Below, piece after piece: positions 21,598 to 32,577 of a stretch of 64,000 bases of DNA. The stretch's first letter is position 1. Each line of letters begins with the position of its first letter. The notes beneath the pieces are model-generated. The model made no database searches. It was given only the letters and a program-made list of their open reading frames with translations, and was not told the origin of the DNA. A program made the position numbers and the translations under genes. Source of the DNA: Fulvia fulva (taxonomy: Eukaryota > Ascomycota > Dothideomycetes > Mycosphaerellales > Mycosphaerellaceae); NCBI RefSeq assembly GCF_020509005.1, contig NC_063016.1, positions 4,712,001 to 4,776,000 of the forward strand, given 5' to 3'.

Positions 21598-21716
21598 TGT
21601 TGCCGGTGAGATGGCTCAGGTGATGGTCCCGTTGCACGGACTTTCACTTGAGTGTGCAATCATCTCACCCACCGGCAAACATCAGAGGTCCTGAGTTCAA
21701 TCCAGGGGTAGCCTTA
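21598..21716 (+). ncRNA. tRNA-like sequence with stem-loop in copia 3' region
   Basis: An A-box-like tggctcaggtgatgg (about 21612) and a B-box-like gagttcaatcc (about 21694) lie in tRNA order. The 5' part gttgccggtgagatg is an imperfect inverted repeat of catctcacccaccggcaaac about 40 nt later. A full cloverleaf was not obtained, so this is tRNA-derived or a chance pol III-like arrangement. Confidence 0.4.
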
Positions 21717-22403
21717 GTCCTATCGTATGCTTAAACATATATTGTCGTCCGCTCAACTTATTGAATTGTCCGATAATTGCTCTGTGCCAAGTTATTTCGC
21801 TCCGGCGAATGGTGAGAGAGCTCGCTCTGCCCCTGGGGAGTATGAGATACTAGTCAGTGGCGCAATGCACTGGGCTGTCTACGACAGAGCTTGCACCATG
21901 TGAGGTGTAATGGGGCTCCAATAGGTAACACCGGAGCAACGGTATCGGAAAGTTGAAAAGGCACCTTCGGGGTGCCTTGCTTTCTGCACTTTTAAAGGTC
22001 CATCACCTCAGGGTGGTGACACCTTTTTGTTTTGGGCAAGTGTGTGCTATGTGTGAGGTGCGAAAGCAGCGGATGATGTGGTGACAAGGTGGTAGTGTTG
22101 TAGCTAGCAGCAAGTTGGAGGCGTTTCTCGCTTTCTGATTGGACGCGCTGCTGCTGGTGACAGGGGTGTTTCTCGCCCTTGCGCTGTTAGCCAATGGGAG
22201 TCCGAGAAACACCTGTTGATGATGGTGCCAGGGCCGCACCGGTGAATGGTGGATGCTTTGCCCTGGCTTCGTTGTCGTCTACAGCATTGGTGGCTGCTGG
22301 TGGCCGTGTTTTGCGCCTGCTGGCGCTTCCAGAGAGGTGTCCGTAAAGATGAAGCCGTTCGGTGTTCGTTTCGAGATGAGGTGAGGCCGCTGCTGCGGGC
22401 TTC

Positions 22404-25400
22404 TCAGGCGTCTGTTAGCCCGTTACCTCCTGATGCGGCTGCAGAGGGCACTGAGGTGCGTGGGTCCACGCCTTCCTCAGCCATATTGAGCAGCTTGACG
22501 AAGTGCTTGTGCTTCTGTGGTGGAAGCAGCTTGGTCAGCCCGTCTGCAGGCATGTCGTTGGTGCTGAGATACTTGATCTCAATGTCTCCGCGCTGGTCTC
22601 GCTGTCGGAGCCAGTGGTGGTGGATGTCAACGTGGCGTAGCTTCGTGTCAAGCTTTTGCCCTTGTTGGTTGACAAGGCGGATGGTCTGCGTGTTGTCGCA
22701 GTACAAGTGGGTGCGCTGATTGAACTGAAGGTGTATCTCAGCGAAGACTCGTTCCCACTGTATGAGCTCTGAGGCGGCTTGCGAAAGCCCGAGTAGCTCA
22801 GCCTCTGTTGAGGACTTGGTGACAGTGATTTGTTTAGATGCCTTATAATCCACTGGTCCACCGAACAGCATGAAGACCCAGCCATTTGAGCTGGTCCTGT
22901 CATTATTCATGCCGTAGGACGCGTCCGATGCTCCAAAGAACTCGTGGTTGCTACCGAGGTGCTCTGGTTGGCTGTGAAGGCCAGTGATGTGTTTGCTGGC
23001 GCCATATACAAGGCAGAGGTTCTTGGTCTCCAGGAGATAGCGCAAGCACTGATCTGCAAGCTTGAGGTGTGTCTCAGTTGGCTTGGTCAGATACTGCGAT
23101 AGCATGGACAAGGAAAAGGCGATGTCAGGCCGCGTGTGTGTGGCGGCGAAGTTGAGGGATCCTATACGTTGTTGGTACGCAAGGATGGCGATAGAGGTGG
23201 GTTGATGACCCTCTGGAACGGTCCAATCAAGGTGTTGATCTACTGGCACTGTCGTTTTGCGTGCATTCGTGGATATGCTGAATTTGGCGGCTAGCTTCTC
23301 AATGTAGTCTTCTTGAGAGAGCCACAGCAAGCGCTTGTTTCTGTCGCGCGTAACCTTGATTCCTAGGAACCAGGAGAGATCACCGAGCTCGTGCATCTCG
23401 TACTTGGCAAGCAGCCGCTGCTTGATGTTGGCAGCATGGGCCTTGTGCTTGCGGTGGTAGAGCATAACCAGGTCGTCAACGTAAAAGAAGAACATAACCT
23501 TGTTGTCATGGTAGATGCATTCGGAGTCCGACAGGGGTACTAGTCCAAGGGAGGCCAGCGTCTCGGTTAGGGAGTTGTACCACAATAAAGGGGACTCCTT
23601 CAGACCGTAGAGGGCCTTGACCAGCTTGAGGGCGTGTCCATGGGATGGCCTGTCGATTCCAGGAGGTGGTTGCAGATACATGGTGTATGGCAGGTCCGAG
23701 TTCAGGAAGGCGTTGACAACATCGAATTGTTCGGCTTCTAGGTCGAAGCTCGCGGCCATAGCACAGCAGAGGCGGAACATGCTTGCTGGCAGTGTGGCGG
23801 CGTATGTGTCTAAGTGTGTTCCTTGCAAATCGCCTCTTGCGCATAGCCTAGCCTTGAAGCTCTTCAGCATGCCGTGCTCGTCCAGTTTGTATTTGTACAC
23901 CCACTTGAGCGGCAGTAGTGGCTGAAGTCCCTCCTCTTGCTGAGCATCCTGATCCTTCTCTTCCTTTGTTGCCCATCTGAATGTGCCTGTTGCCAGGGCT
24001 TTGGCAAACTCCTTGGCCATAGCTTCGATCCACTGTTGGGAGAAGCGGTGTTTCATAGCGGCTCGGTAGTTAGAAGGTTCGGGCGGAAGGTCATCGCGGT
24101 GCATAGAGGTAGTGGTGTTGACACGCCTTAGAGGGCTGTTGCCTCTTCGTGTAGGGCTTCGATCGCTCTTGTCGCGATAGGCGCGTGTTCTGGGTCGTAT
24201 GCCGGACATCTGGCCGATGATTACATTAGCGACCATGATCTGGTGCAGTGCATGGTGGAAGTAGGCCGTTCGTAGGCGCTTTCCATTCTCTGTGACTGCA
24301 TAGTTGGACTCCTCTGGTGTGTAGAGCTCTGGCTCTAGGGGGAAGAGTGGTGTGTTGGACGCGTTGTGTGTTAACGCGTCTTCTGGTGGTGTGAATGTGA
24401 ATGGATATGGCTCGCGATCAGGGTCCGTGTTGCCCATGATCTCCTCACGGTCTTCTGCGGTGAGGGCATCCATTATCTGCTGCTGCAGGGTATCGTAGTA
24501 GTCAGTGGTGTTGGGTGCTGACTGCTGTGTGTTGTCTTGAGTCACGTGATCTGTTACGTGCTCGATTTGCCGGTCTTTTTGGTTATATGTTGCTGACTCG
24601 CGGTGTTGCGGCCAGTGTGGTTCTTGCCCAAGGAGCTTTTGGTGGGCGTCTCGAGGTTGTTGGGTGTGCGGCTGCTGAGCCTGTTCTTCCACCCCCTCGG
24701 CCTGTGCTGTGTCTTGCTCGTGATGAGCGACATACAGGTCGTAGTATTGTTCAGGCTCTTCAGCCGGTTCCGCTGTTGCGATGTTCTCGACAGGGGTCGT
24801 GTACCCTGCTGTCAGGCGTGATGGGTCATAGAACGTGGTCTCATCGAAGAGGACGTCCTTGACTCGCATAACCCTATCTTTTGATGGGTCCCATACGCGG
24901 TAGATGTTAGTGGAGTCGTATCCCACAAGGTAGCCTATGAGCGCTCTCTCTTGGAGTTTCTCGCTCTTGCCAGGCTGATCTGGTCCATGGATGAACACGT
25001 ATGCAAGGGAGCCATACACCACCATGTGACCCACGTTCGGAATTCGTCCTGTTGCCAATTCGAATGGGGTCTTCCAGCCCTTTGACTGGATAGGGGATCG
25101 CCAGAGGATGTACACCGCTGCTGCAGTGCATTCTGGCCAAAGCTTTTCCGGCAATCGTGCGTGGATGCGAATGGTTCTGCTCATGGTGATGATCAGAGCT
25201 CCAGCTCTTTCTGCTGGGTCCTGCGCAGGCGCGTATTCCGCGGTTGCGTGCCATTCAATCTTGTTGTTGTTGATGACTGAGCGAAACACCTTCCCAATGG
25301 CGGGCTCGTTGTCGCTGTAGAAGCATACGAACCTGCGACCAATGAAGTTGATGAAGCTCAGCAGGCTGTTGAAGCAAGCCAACACCGATTGCTGATCCCT

Positions 25401-27659
25401 GTTCTTGATGGTGAACTGGAAGTGTCCATGGGTATCCAGATCGTAGAAGTGGACGAGGTACCTGTCACCGTTGTAGGCGACAGTGAATTCTGCCAAGTCC
25501 ATGGCCATGTGGCCGTATGGGGTCATCACCCTGATGGGCTGAGACCGATTGTGCACCTTGTGAGCTTTGCTAAGCCCACATGCTCTGCAATGTGCAGTGA
25601 GGGGTGCGCTTGGACCATCGTTAATGATCACCCCCTCAACTCTGAGCGGCAACTGCTTGATGCGTTCAGCGCCAATGTGACCAAAGATTTGATGCCACTG
25701 GCGGCCAGAGAGCTTTCGGTGTTTGATGGGGGTCCTGCTGGACGTAGCTGCACCTTGAGTGCCCCCAGTGCTGTTCATGACTGCGAGAACGGTGCGATCA
25801 CCATCCTCTTGAGCAGTTGGAGATGCTGCGCTGTTGGCAGGTTCATCGCCGATGTTTGCACCCCTGCCAATAGTGCTGATGAAGTGCGCGTTGCGCATCT
25901 TTTCAGTGACCTTCGGCAGTACTAGGCCCTCTTTTGTAGGCCATTGGTAAATGATGGGTGACTTAGGTGGTGTGACCACCTTGAAGAAAGGGATTGTACC
26001 AGTAGGGCGGTGTAGGTCCATCAATTTAGTGTCGTTGTGCCACATTGAATTGCTGCGTCCGTGCCACCAGAGTCCGGCTCTTTCCATGCGTGTGTGAGAG
26101 ATGACGTTCACATGAAAGCCTGGGCAGTAAGCCACATCCAGCAAGGTGAATGAATGGCCCCCAATTGACATATGAACGCGCCCTAACGCTGCAATTGGAA
26201 AGGTGGTTGTTCCAGCCTGGATTTCTGAGGTGGTGAGGCGCTCTGCAATGAACTCTACACCCTCCTGGTCATGATGATTGATCACATGAGTGTCTGAACA
26301 GTTATCATACACCCAGCAATCCCTGAAGTTGACGCTCAACTTGCTAATTGAGCTAGAAAGAACAGTAAGGCCAACAAAGCCCTTATCGCTTGGTGATGCC
26401 TTCTTCGCATCAGCAATAGCCTTGTCACGTTCCTGGTCCTTGCGATTGTTGCGATTCAACACGCCAAGCAGACGCTCGCCGTCGTCGCTCAAGCAGTAGT
26501 TGATGAAGTTTTTCCAGTACTTCTTCCACTGCTCTGAGCGCTGATCCTTTGCTGGGCGCTTGTCGGGGTTGATCACATCGCATGAGAACAGGCCCTTGTG
26601 ACAGGTGTCCTTGGGCTCGCCGGTGATGTTCCAGCAGCCGCTTGGCCTGTTGTTGTCCTTGTCTTTGTTCTTGTCGCCGCGGCTGCTGCCACGACCCTTG
26701 TCACCGCGGCTGTTGCCACGGTTGTCACCACGGCTGCTGCCACGGTCACCCTCCTTTTGACCAGCACCTGTGGGTGCTGTTTCATCCTCTGCTTCTGCTG
26801 AGGTTTCTCCGGAGAAGGTTGCGAAGACTGATCGACCGTTGGTTGTTGCTGGTGCGGTGTCGCGTATCCATTCGAGGTAACGCTCAGTAAGCTGTTGTAG
26901 TGACATTTTGTCACGCTTCCACTCGTTGTATAGAGAAGCACCGTAGGCTGGAGCCTGCTTCTGCTGAATAGCAAGTAGGAAGTGTCTACTAAGGTCGTCG
27001 TACTCGGCGTGGTTGCACTTAAGCATCTTGGTCTGCAAAACTAACCAGTCTGAGCACCAGTCATCGATTCTGCGTGCGCTAGCCTTCTGAAGCCTAGACA
27101 GCTCAAGCGTGAGCTGCCGCTTACGCAGCATATCGTCTGGACCATACTGATCCTTGAGAGCCTGGTATTTCGCTCTGAGGGTGTTCTGGCCGTGCATTAG
27201 CTCTTGCCCTAGCTCTGTCGTCGTACGGATGAGGTAGGTAATGAGCTTTGATCGCGCAGCAGCAAAGATGTCGTACATCCGTTGCCTTCGGTCTGCGTCT
27301 GTTTGTCGTAGCTTGATGAGATCTCTTGATGTAGCGTCTCCTGCCGTGTACGCTTGTTGGATTTCCTCAAACGTCAAGTGAGTAGGCTCTGTTGGCTCGT
27401 TACTCAGTTGGTGAGGATCCACATACTTCCAGACATTCAAAGACTCTGCGTAGAGCTCTAGCTGACGGTCAAACTTGTCCCATTGGTCATGGCTCTTCAG
27501 AACCACGGTACCCTGAGGTAGGGCACCGGTAGTCACCGGCGTCTCGGTAGTGGCCATAACTGCAAAATGGGTTGTAGGCTGGTGAAAGTTCCACGCGGGT
27601 TCACTAGGCCTAGGGGATACTACTGCACTGGTTGTAGCAGTAGTGCTGTGACGATGCAA
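22404..27659 (-). CDS. Copia gag-pol polyprotein
   Basis: This 1751-aa open frame shows, in order, a gag region (KSHDQWDKFDRQLELYAESLNVWKYV, LRAKYQALKDQYG) and then a Gly/Arg/Asp-rich spacer in place of a clear CCHC knuckle. The protease region is CWVYDNCSDTHVINH, where the usual D-S/T-G reads DNC. Integrase follows with HQIFGHIGAERI...HCRACG zinc binding, then DLAEF, YSDNEPAIG and the PAERAG glutamate. Reverse transcriptase includes KWVYKYKLDEHG, KARLCARGD and YVDDLVMLYH. RNase H includes GASDASYGMNND. The order integrase before reverse transcriptase defines Ty1/copia. The start may be the later methionine of MATTETPVTTG. No stops are present, consistent with recent activity apart from the odd protease motif. 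Confidence 0.93.
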   Translation of the reverse strand: MHRHSTTATTSAVVSPRPSEPAWNFHQPTTHFAVMATTETPVTTGALPQGTVVLKSHDQWDKFDRQLELYAESLNVWKYVDPHQLSNEPTEPTHLTFEEIQQAYTAGDATSRDLIKLRQTDADRRQRMYDIFAAARSKLITYLIRTTTELGQELMHGQNTLRAKYQALKDQYGPDDMLRKRQLTLELSRLQKASARRIDDWCSDWLVLQTKMLKCNHAEYDDLSRHFLLAIQQKQAPAYGASLYNEWKRDKMSLQQLTERYLEWIRDTAPATTNGRSVFATFSGETSAEAEDETAPTGAGQKEGDRGSSRGDNRGNSRGDKGRGSSRGDKNKDKDNNRPSGCWNITGEPKDTCHKGLFSCDVINPDKRPAKDQRSEQWKKYWKNFINYCLSDDGERLLGVLNRNNRKDQERDKAIADAKKASPSDKGFVGLTVLSSSISKLSVNFRDCWVYDNCSDTHVINHHDQEGVEFIAERLTTSEIQAGTTTFPIAALGRVHMSIGGHSFTLLDVAYCPGFHVNVISHTRMERAGLWWHGRSNSMWHNDTKLMDLHRPTGTIPFFKVVTPPKSPIIYQWPTKEGLVLPKVTEKMRNAHFISTIGRGANIGDEPANSAASPTAQEDGDRTVLAVMNSTGGTQGAATSSRTPIKHRKLSGRQWHQIFGHIGAERIKQLPLRVEGVIINDGPSAPLTAHCRACGLSKAHKVHNRSQPIRVMTPYGHMAMDLAEFTVAYNGDRYLVHFYDLDTHGHFQFTIKNRDQQSVLACFNSLLSFINFIGRRFVCFYSDNEPAIGKVFRSVINNNKIEWHATAEYAPAQDPAERAGALIITMSRTIRIHARLPEKLWPECTAAAVYILWRSPIQSKGWKTPFELATGRIPNVGHMVVYGSLAYVFIHGPDQPGKSEKLQERALIGYLVGYDSTNIYRVWDPSKDRVMRVKDVLFDETTFYDPSRLTAGYTTPVENIATAEPAEEPEQYYDLYVAHHEQDTAQAEGVEEQAQQPHTQQPRDAHQKLLGQEPHWPQHRESATYNQKDRQIEHVTDHVTQDNTQQSAPNTTDYYDTLQQQIMDALTAEDREEIMGNTDPDREPYPFTFTPPEDALTHNASNTPLFPLEPELYTPEESNYAVTENGKRLRTAYFHHALHQIMVANVIIGQMSGIRPRTRAYRDKSDRSPTRRGNSPLRRVNTTTSMHRDDLPPEPSNYRAAMKHRFSQQWIEAMAKEFAKALATGTFRWATKEEKDQDAQQEEGLQPLLPLKWVYKYKLDEHGMLKSFKARLCARGDLQGTHLDTYAATLPASMFRLCCAMAASFDLEAEQFDVVNAFLNSDLPYTMYLQPPPGIDRPSHGHALKLVKALYGLKESPLLWYNSLTETLASLGLVPLSDSECIYHDNKVMFFFYVDDLVMLYHRKHKAHAANIKQRLLAKYEMHELGDLSWFLGIKVTRDRNKRLLWLSQEDYIEKLAAKFSISTNARKTTVPVDQHLDWTVPEGHQPTSIAILAYQQRIGSLNFAATHTRPDIAFSLSMLSQYLTKPTETHLKLADQCLRYLLETKNLCLVYGASKHITGLHSQPEHLGSNHEFFGASDASYGMNNDRTSSNGWVFMLFGGPVDYKASKQITVTKSSTEAELLGLSQAASELIQWERVFAEIHLQFNQRTHLYCDNTQTIRLVNQQGQKLDTKLRHVDIHHHWLRQRDQRGDIEIKYLSTNDMPADGLTKLLPPQKHKHFVKLLNMAEEGVDPRTSVPSAAASGGNGLTDA

Positions 27660-27709
27660 ACTCTGCTTTGGGGCTTCCTTGTCGCAGCGAATGTTAGTGA
27701 GCGCTAATC

Positions 27710-27720
27710 GGGCTCATAAC
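27710..27720 (-). other. Copia primer-binding site (half tRNA-iMet type)
   Basis: Directly after the 5' LTR the minus strand reads GTTATGAGCCC, complementary to GGGCTCATAAC, the anticodon stem-loop of initiator methionine tRNA. Several copia elements prime from such internal tRNA halves rather than from the 3' CCA end. Confidence 0.7.
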
Positions 27721-27927
27721 TATTACGTTAGAAGTGTGGGAAGTTATTGTACGGGCTCATATAGGGTGTTTCAAAAGCAGGTTGTGTATTGCATGTGTCT
27801 ATCTAGAATGGACAAGTGTTGCTCTTGAAGAGGCTGCAGGTGACTAATCAGTCACCTGATTCTTAGCGTACGTGGCCTCAAGTTTTGATGATGGGATGTT
27901 GCCCATGTGCACGCTCGGATCGCGACA
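27721..27927 (-). repeat. Copia 5' LTR
   Basis: Matches 21153-21359 except one base by eye, and is followed on its outer side by TAGTA. Confidence 0.88.
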
Positions 27928-27964
27928 TAGTATTCCGGCTCCTTTATATAATCTTAAAAATGTA

Positions 27965-28278
27965 CTATTAGCGGTTATAAACCTCTAAAGGTAAGCGTAG
28001 CGGAGTAGAGCTCTCTACTAACCCTTTAGACTATAACGTAGCGTATAATCTACGCTACCGCTACCCGACGTATAGTACTTATTATATAACGATATCGAGT
28101 TCGCTAATAGGTATAGTACGGTAGATTACGTAACCCTAAAACTTAAAAGTTAACTAATATAAGCGGGCGCTAAGGCTAGTTAAGGGCTAGTATAGAGCTT
28201 TACTTCCTTACTAACGCCTTACCTACGTACTCGTAAGCTCGTACTCCGGTATAGCTAGCGCTCGGTCGCTACGCTTAA
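27965..28278 (-). repeat. Right arm of the long inverted repeat, fully RIP-mutated
   Basis: This is the reverse complement of 20692-20957 with CA changed to TA and TG to TA almost throughout. For example, left 20785-20802 gggtcacgtgacctaccg corresponds to gggttacgtaatctaccg here (28119-28136, read on the minus strand). Confidence 0.8.
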
Positions 28279-28358
28279 TTATATAGGTCCCTACCGTATT
28301 GATATTATACTCTATTTATCGCGTTAACGCGTATTACTAACTTAATAGCCTAATCGAT

Positions 28359-28543
28359 TATTACCGTACCGGCGTATATCTACTTAAACCCGCGGGTACG
28401 TACCTAGACCTCGCGCCCGCTAACTAATCCGACTAGCGGCTTAGCGCCCGTATATAACTCTCGCGCCCTCCGCGCCTCCCTTAGATAGAGTATCTATTCG
28501 ACTTATACCTTACCCGACTACGTACTTATACCTACTTATAACA
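28359..28543 (+). repeat. RIP-mutated gypsy LTR, left copy
   Basis: A 185-bp block starting tattaccgtaccgg recurs at 56778-56962 with few differences, several of them C to T before A (for example final ataaca against ataata). CA and TG are almost absent. Followed by gag-like remnants on the plus strand. Confidence 0.85.
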
Positions 28544-31500
28544 CTTCGAATAGATTATTACTAACGTATAGAGAGATATAAGAAGCTATATTCGGGAGAT
28601 TATAGAGCAACCGTGATAGTATACGAGGAAGTACTAAGATTAGATATCGTACTCGCTAAGTCGTACCTTAAAGTAGATTATAGCTAATATAGTAATAATA
28701 GCGAGACAGACCGGTACCGGCGTACTAGGCGTAAGTATAGAGAATACTAATAGACGCGTTTATCGCGCGTCCCTTAATAGATTATCCTTCTTTACCCTAC
28801 TATCCGATCTACCCGATAACAATAGCGCGAACCCGGCGATATAGACTTAAGGACGTAAAGAGGATATCGTAAATAGGCTCCTCGACGAGAATAACTAGTA
28901 CTACAAGTAGTATAAGAAGGTGTTCGACTAACTTAAGGCGATTAAGGAAGAGGAGGTCGAGATAGAGCTAAACTTAGCTAACCTATATAGGGTAGAGTTT
29001 ATTAAGGATAAGATAGAAGATAAGAGTACTAAGGTACTAAGGAAGAGGAGGGTTACTATCGACAACTTCTAGGAAGCCTTCGACTCGTTAAACGGGTTGA
29101 ATATAGACAAGTTTAAGAAGACGGTTAATAATTATCCCTAGTAGATCTATAAGATCCTCTAAATATCGAGTCCGATTACCGACGTACGTATAAACTTAAT
29201 ACTACGCTCGATATAGCTAACCGTATTAACCTCCGTAAGGCGTAAGATACTAAGGACTAGATAGACCGACTCGAGGATATAATCAATACGGAATAGGCGA
29301 CTAGACAGTCCCTAGAAGAGGAGGTTACGCGACTAAAGGAGGAGTTCGCTAAGCGCGATAATACTATCGTTATCGACCTAGACGAGCTTACGAGGGCTAA
29401 AGATATGAAGAAGGTGTATCGTACGTAGTATAAGGTAGCGGAGAGTAAGCTAGTAGAGACCGAGACTAAGCTCGTAGTAGCCGAGAAGCGTATTACTAAG
29501 CTTAAGAAGTAAGAGATAGACCGTAGCCGGTCTAAGGAAAAGCAAGACCTACTACCTTAGCGAACCGAGTCTAAAGAGTTACTAGAGCGTCGGTAAAATA
29601 GAGATAAGCCTAATAAGAAGAAGTCGGACCCGGATTTATCGGACTTATTAGACGACGAGGACGACGGTAATAAGGGCCGTAAGAATAGTCGTAAGGATAG
29701 GAAGAATCGCCCGAGTACCGACTTAGATAGTAACCCTATCTCCGTATATACGACTTACGACGCCGACATAACTACTAGTATTAAGTCCTCTAACGAGCTA
29801 AAGGCCCCTACTAAGTTCGACCTAAAGAGCGACAATATTAAGTTCTAAGAGTAGTAGCGTACTACCAAAGCTAAGCTCTAAGCCTCGAAGTACCGTACTA
29901 TAAAGGACTCCCTTTAGAACGTCTAGAGCTAGTTAAAGAACGGTATATAGACCTATATCGACTTAAAGATCCCTAGTCTTACTAAGTCTACGGAAGGTAC
30001 GACTACTTAGTACGCTTCTATAGATAAGATAATAGAAGATCTAGCCCGGCGCTACGGTACCCGTAATACCTATACTAATACTATAACTAAGCTTAATAGT
30101 CTATAGTAGGGTAATAAGGAGAAGTTGAGTGACTTTTACCTATCCTTCCGTAAGAACGCCGATATCGTTAACCTTAATAACGGCGCGAAGGAAAAGAAAC
30201 TCGAGAAGGACTTCCTACTCCGTAAGTTAAACTCGCGCTACGACAACCGTATTATAAACGAGGACATAGTCAATATAACCCTTAAGTAAGTCGTGTCTAC
30301 GCTATATAACTACGAGGACAAGTTTAAGGCGTTCGACCTTAAGTACGGTAAGACCGGTAATAGTAATAAGACCTAAGGTAATAAGAAGACTACTAAGGGT
30401 AACGACGATAAGAAGGATACGGCTTCGAGTAGTAGCGGTAATAACACTAACCCGAACGTTAAGACTAAGTAGGCTAATCGACCTTAGGCATTTTAGTATA
30501 TCTAACCTTTAGATACTACTCGCGCCTAGGAATATATCGATTAGAATCGGTACTTAAAATACGAATAAGAAGGTCACCGCCGTATTGATACCGATTAGTA
30601 TCCCCTTCGAGATATCGCCCGCCGCCTATTTACGCTAGGCTATAACCTAAGTAATAACCGCCGTAACGGTAGTAATAGTAGTAACGCTAATAATACCGGC
30701 GGCGTAGGAAACGCCTAGTCTACTCCGTAAGCGTAATACGTAGTAGACTATACGAGTTAGAGTTACAAGAAAACGAGAAAAAGTATAAATATAAACATAG
30801 GCCTCCTAAGGGAGGTAAGGTTTTAAGTATATCGGTATACTCCCTACTAGCTATAAACTACTCTATAGATAAACATAATCCGGTAATAGCTTCTTATCTA
30901 GTTATACTTTATATAGTAAATAGAAAGATCCCTACTTAAACCCTTTATAATAATAGTACTAACTCTACGTATTTTAGTATTAACTTTACGTATAAGAACA
31001 ACCTTAATATAATATAGTTACCTAATCCGTTAGGGCTAATATTAGTAGATAGCCGACCTACTAGTAACCTTATTACTTATAGAACAACGGTATAGATTTA
31101 GATCGGTAACTACGTAGAGACTAGGTCTAGCTACTACGTATTACTAGAATATAATATAGTCCTCGGCCGTCCCTAGTACGACGAGCATTAACCTACGTTC
31201 TACTATACGTTAGGAACTATAACCCTATTCTTACTAAATTGTCGACAGAACTATATACTCGGAACTAAACTAGTATACGTATAGTCTATTAACGACAAGG
31301 GTATTATACTAAGAGGCGTTCTTTAGACCGAGATACTAGTACTAGAGAGTTTACGACCTTAAGCTCTATCTAATTACGCTAAACCCTATATAGAGGATAA
31401 AGACGAACCTATAGTAGTATAGGAGACGGGTCGACGACAAATATTACCCTATACGTAGTGTCGGCTACGAACCTCTCGTCTTACTACGAGAGAGCTAAGT

Positions 31501-32122
31501 ATTCTTACGCTAGAGCGTCGTAGGCGCGACGGGCGCGTAACGTAGGCAAAGCCGTAGCGAATAGAGGACTACTAGTAAAACGGGTATAAAAACTATCCGA
31601 CGAGCGTATACTCGTATTAGGAGCGAGTCCCTCTTCTTTCTACGTATAAGAAGGGCGCGGAACCGTAGCCTATACGATCGATAGGACACCTCTAGTATAA
31701 GTATAGAATTTTTACCTCCGGAGACCGTAAACCGAGCGGGCTAAGCGACGAACATTAGACGAGCGGACTATAGAACAATAACTAAGCGGACTATACGATG
31801 GCGTCGAGCGGACTACGAAACAATCTAGTGTTTACTAGCGGGTAATACGGTAGGTAGGTAGATATATAACGAAGCCTATAAGGGCCTATTAAGTACCCGG
31901 TATAGGAACGAGGGTTTTACCTAAGGTACTACCTATCCCGCTATATAACGTACCTAGTCTAATATAGTAGATTACAACGAGGAAAAGACGATAGCCTAAG
32001 TAAGGAAAAGACGGCTATTAGGACGGGGAAAAGACGTATAATATAGGTAGATTAGTTCTATAATCGGGGAGGATCGAGGCTAGGGTAATAAGGAACTTTA
32101 TATTAGTTAGTAGGTAGAAACG
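28544..32122 (+). mobile_element. RIP-degraded Ty3/gypsy internal region (gag and protease remnants)
   Basis: The plus-strand frames are riddled with TAG/TAA from RIP, but gag-like text is legible near 30000-30350 (RRYGTRNTY, KLSDFYLSFRKNADIV, EDKFKAFDLKYGK). Near 31030-31260 comes a protease-like stretch (LGLILVDSRPTSNLI, YNIVLGRP). No reverse transcriptase remnant was seen before the gypsy insertion at 32123. CA/TG depletion is extreme while CG is common, as expected from CpA-directed RIP. No functional gene. Confidence 0.8.
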
Positions 32123-32515
32123 TGTTAGGTTTGGTATAACCTAACGATATCACAAGTCAAGAAGACAAGCTCAATCGGGTTTATTCTCGGGCCGATGGGA
32201 AGTTGAGGGAGAGTGATGAAGCAGTAGCTGTCTTGTCTTGTAAAGACCAAGCAGCAATGAGGCAGAGGTTGGGTTGTGGTGTATTCCAAACAGTGATATT
32301 GAACAGTGAGTTGAACGCCTCGAAGCCATAAGGGATTCTCAGCGTTCCTAAATACAAAGGAGACATTGTTAGTCTTGGCTCGAATCACCAAGTCGCTGGT
32401 GAGCGAGTGACCTCGAATCACCAAGTCACTGGTGAGCGAGTGATTTCGTGCAGCGCACGTGATGCTCCTAGCCAATGATTATGTGTGCCGTCGTGGCTCA
32501 GCCCGAACCGTAACA
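32123..32515 (-). repeat. Gypsy-1 3' LTR
   Basis: Identical by eye to 38723-39115. It includes a 31-bp near-perfect tandem duplication (unit ctcgaatcaccaagtc..., about 32383-32445). Confidence 0.95.
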
Positions 32516-32577
32516 CCATCCCCTTTCTAGCTTAGCTTCGTCCCGAAGCTTTGTACAAGATGACATGATGTCCCCTC

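Larger units (their letters stand above)
21153..27927 (-). mobile_element. Complete Ty1/copia retrotransposon
   Basis: Two LTRs of 207 bp (21153-21359 and 27721-27927) enclose one long gag-pol frame on the minus strand. A 5-bp target duplication TAGTA is seen at 21148-21152 and 27928-27932. The LTRs differ at one visible base (c21156 against t27724). A primer-binding site follows the 5' LTR, and a polypurine tract (minus strand tgagggggtg, about 21360-21369) precedes the 3' LTR. About 1 kb of non-coding sequence between pol and the 3' LTR holds a tRNA-like hairpin. It is inserted in the spacer of the old inverted-repeat element. Confidence 0.93.

Noticed and set aside
22246..22719. Plus-strand frame overlapping the end of copia pol
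   Set aside because: Shadow of the pol frame, no domain.
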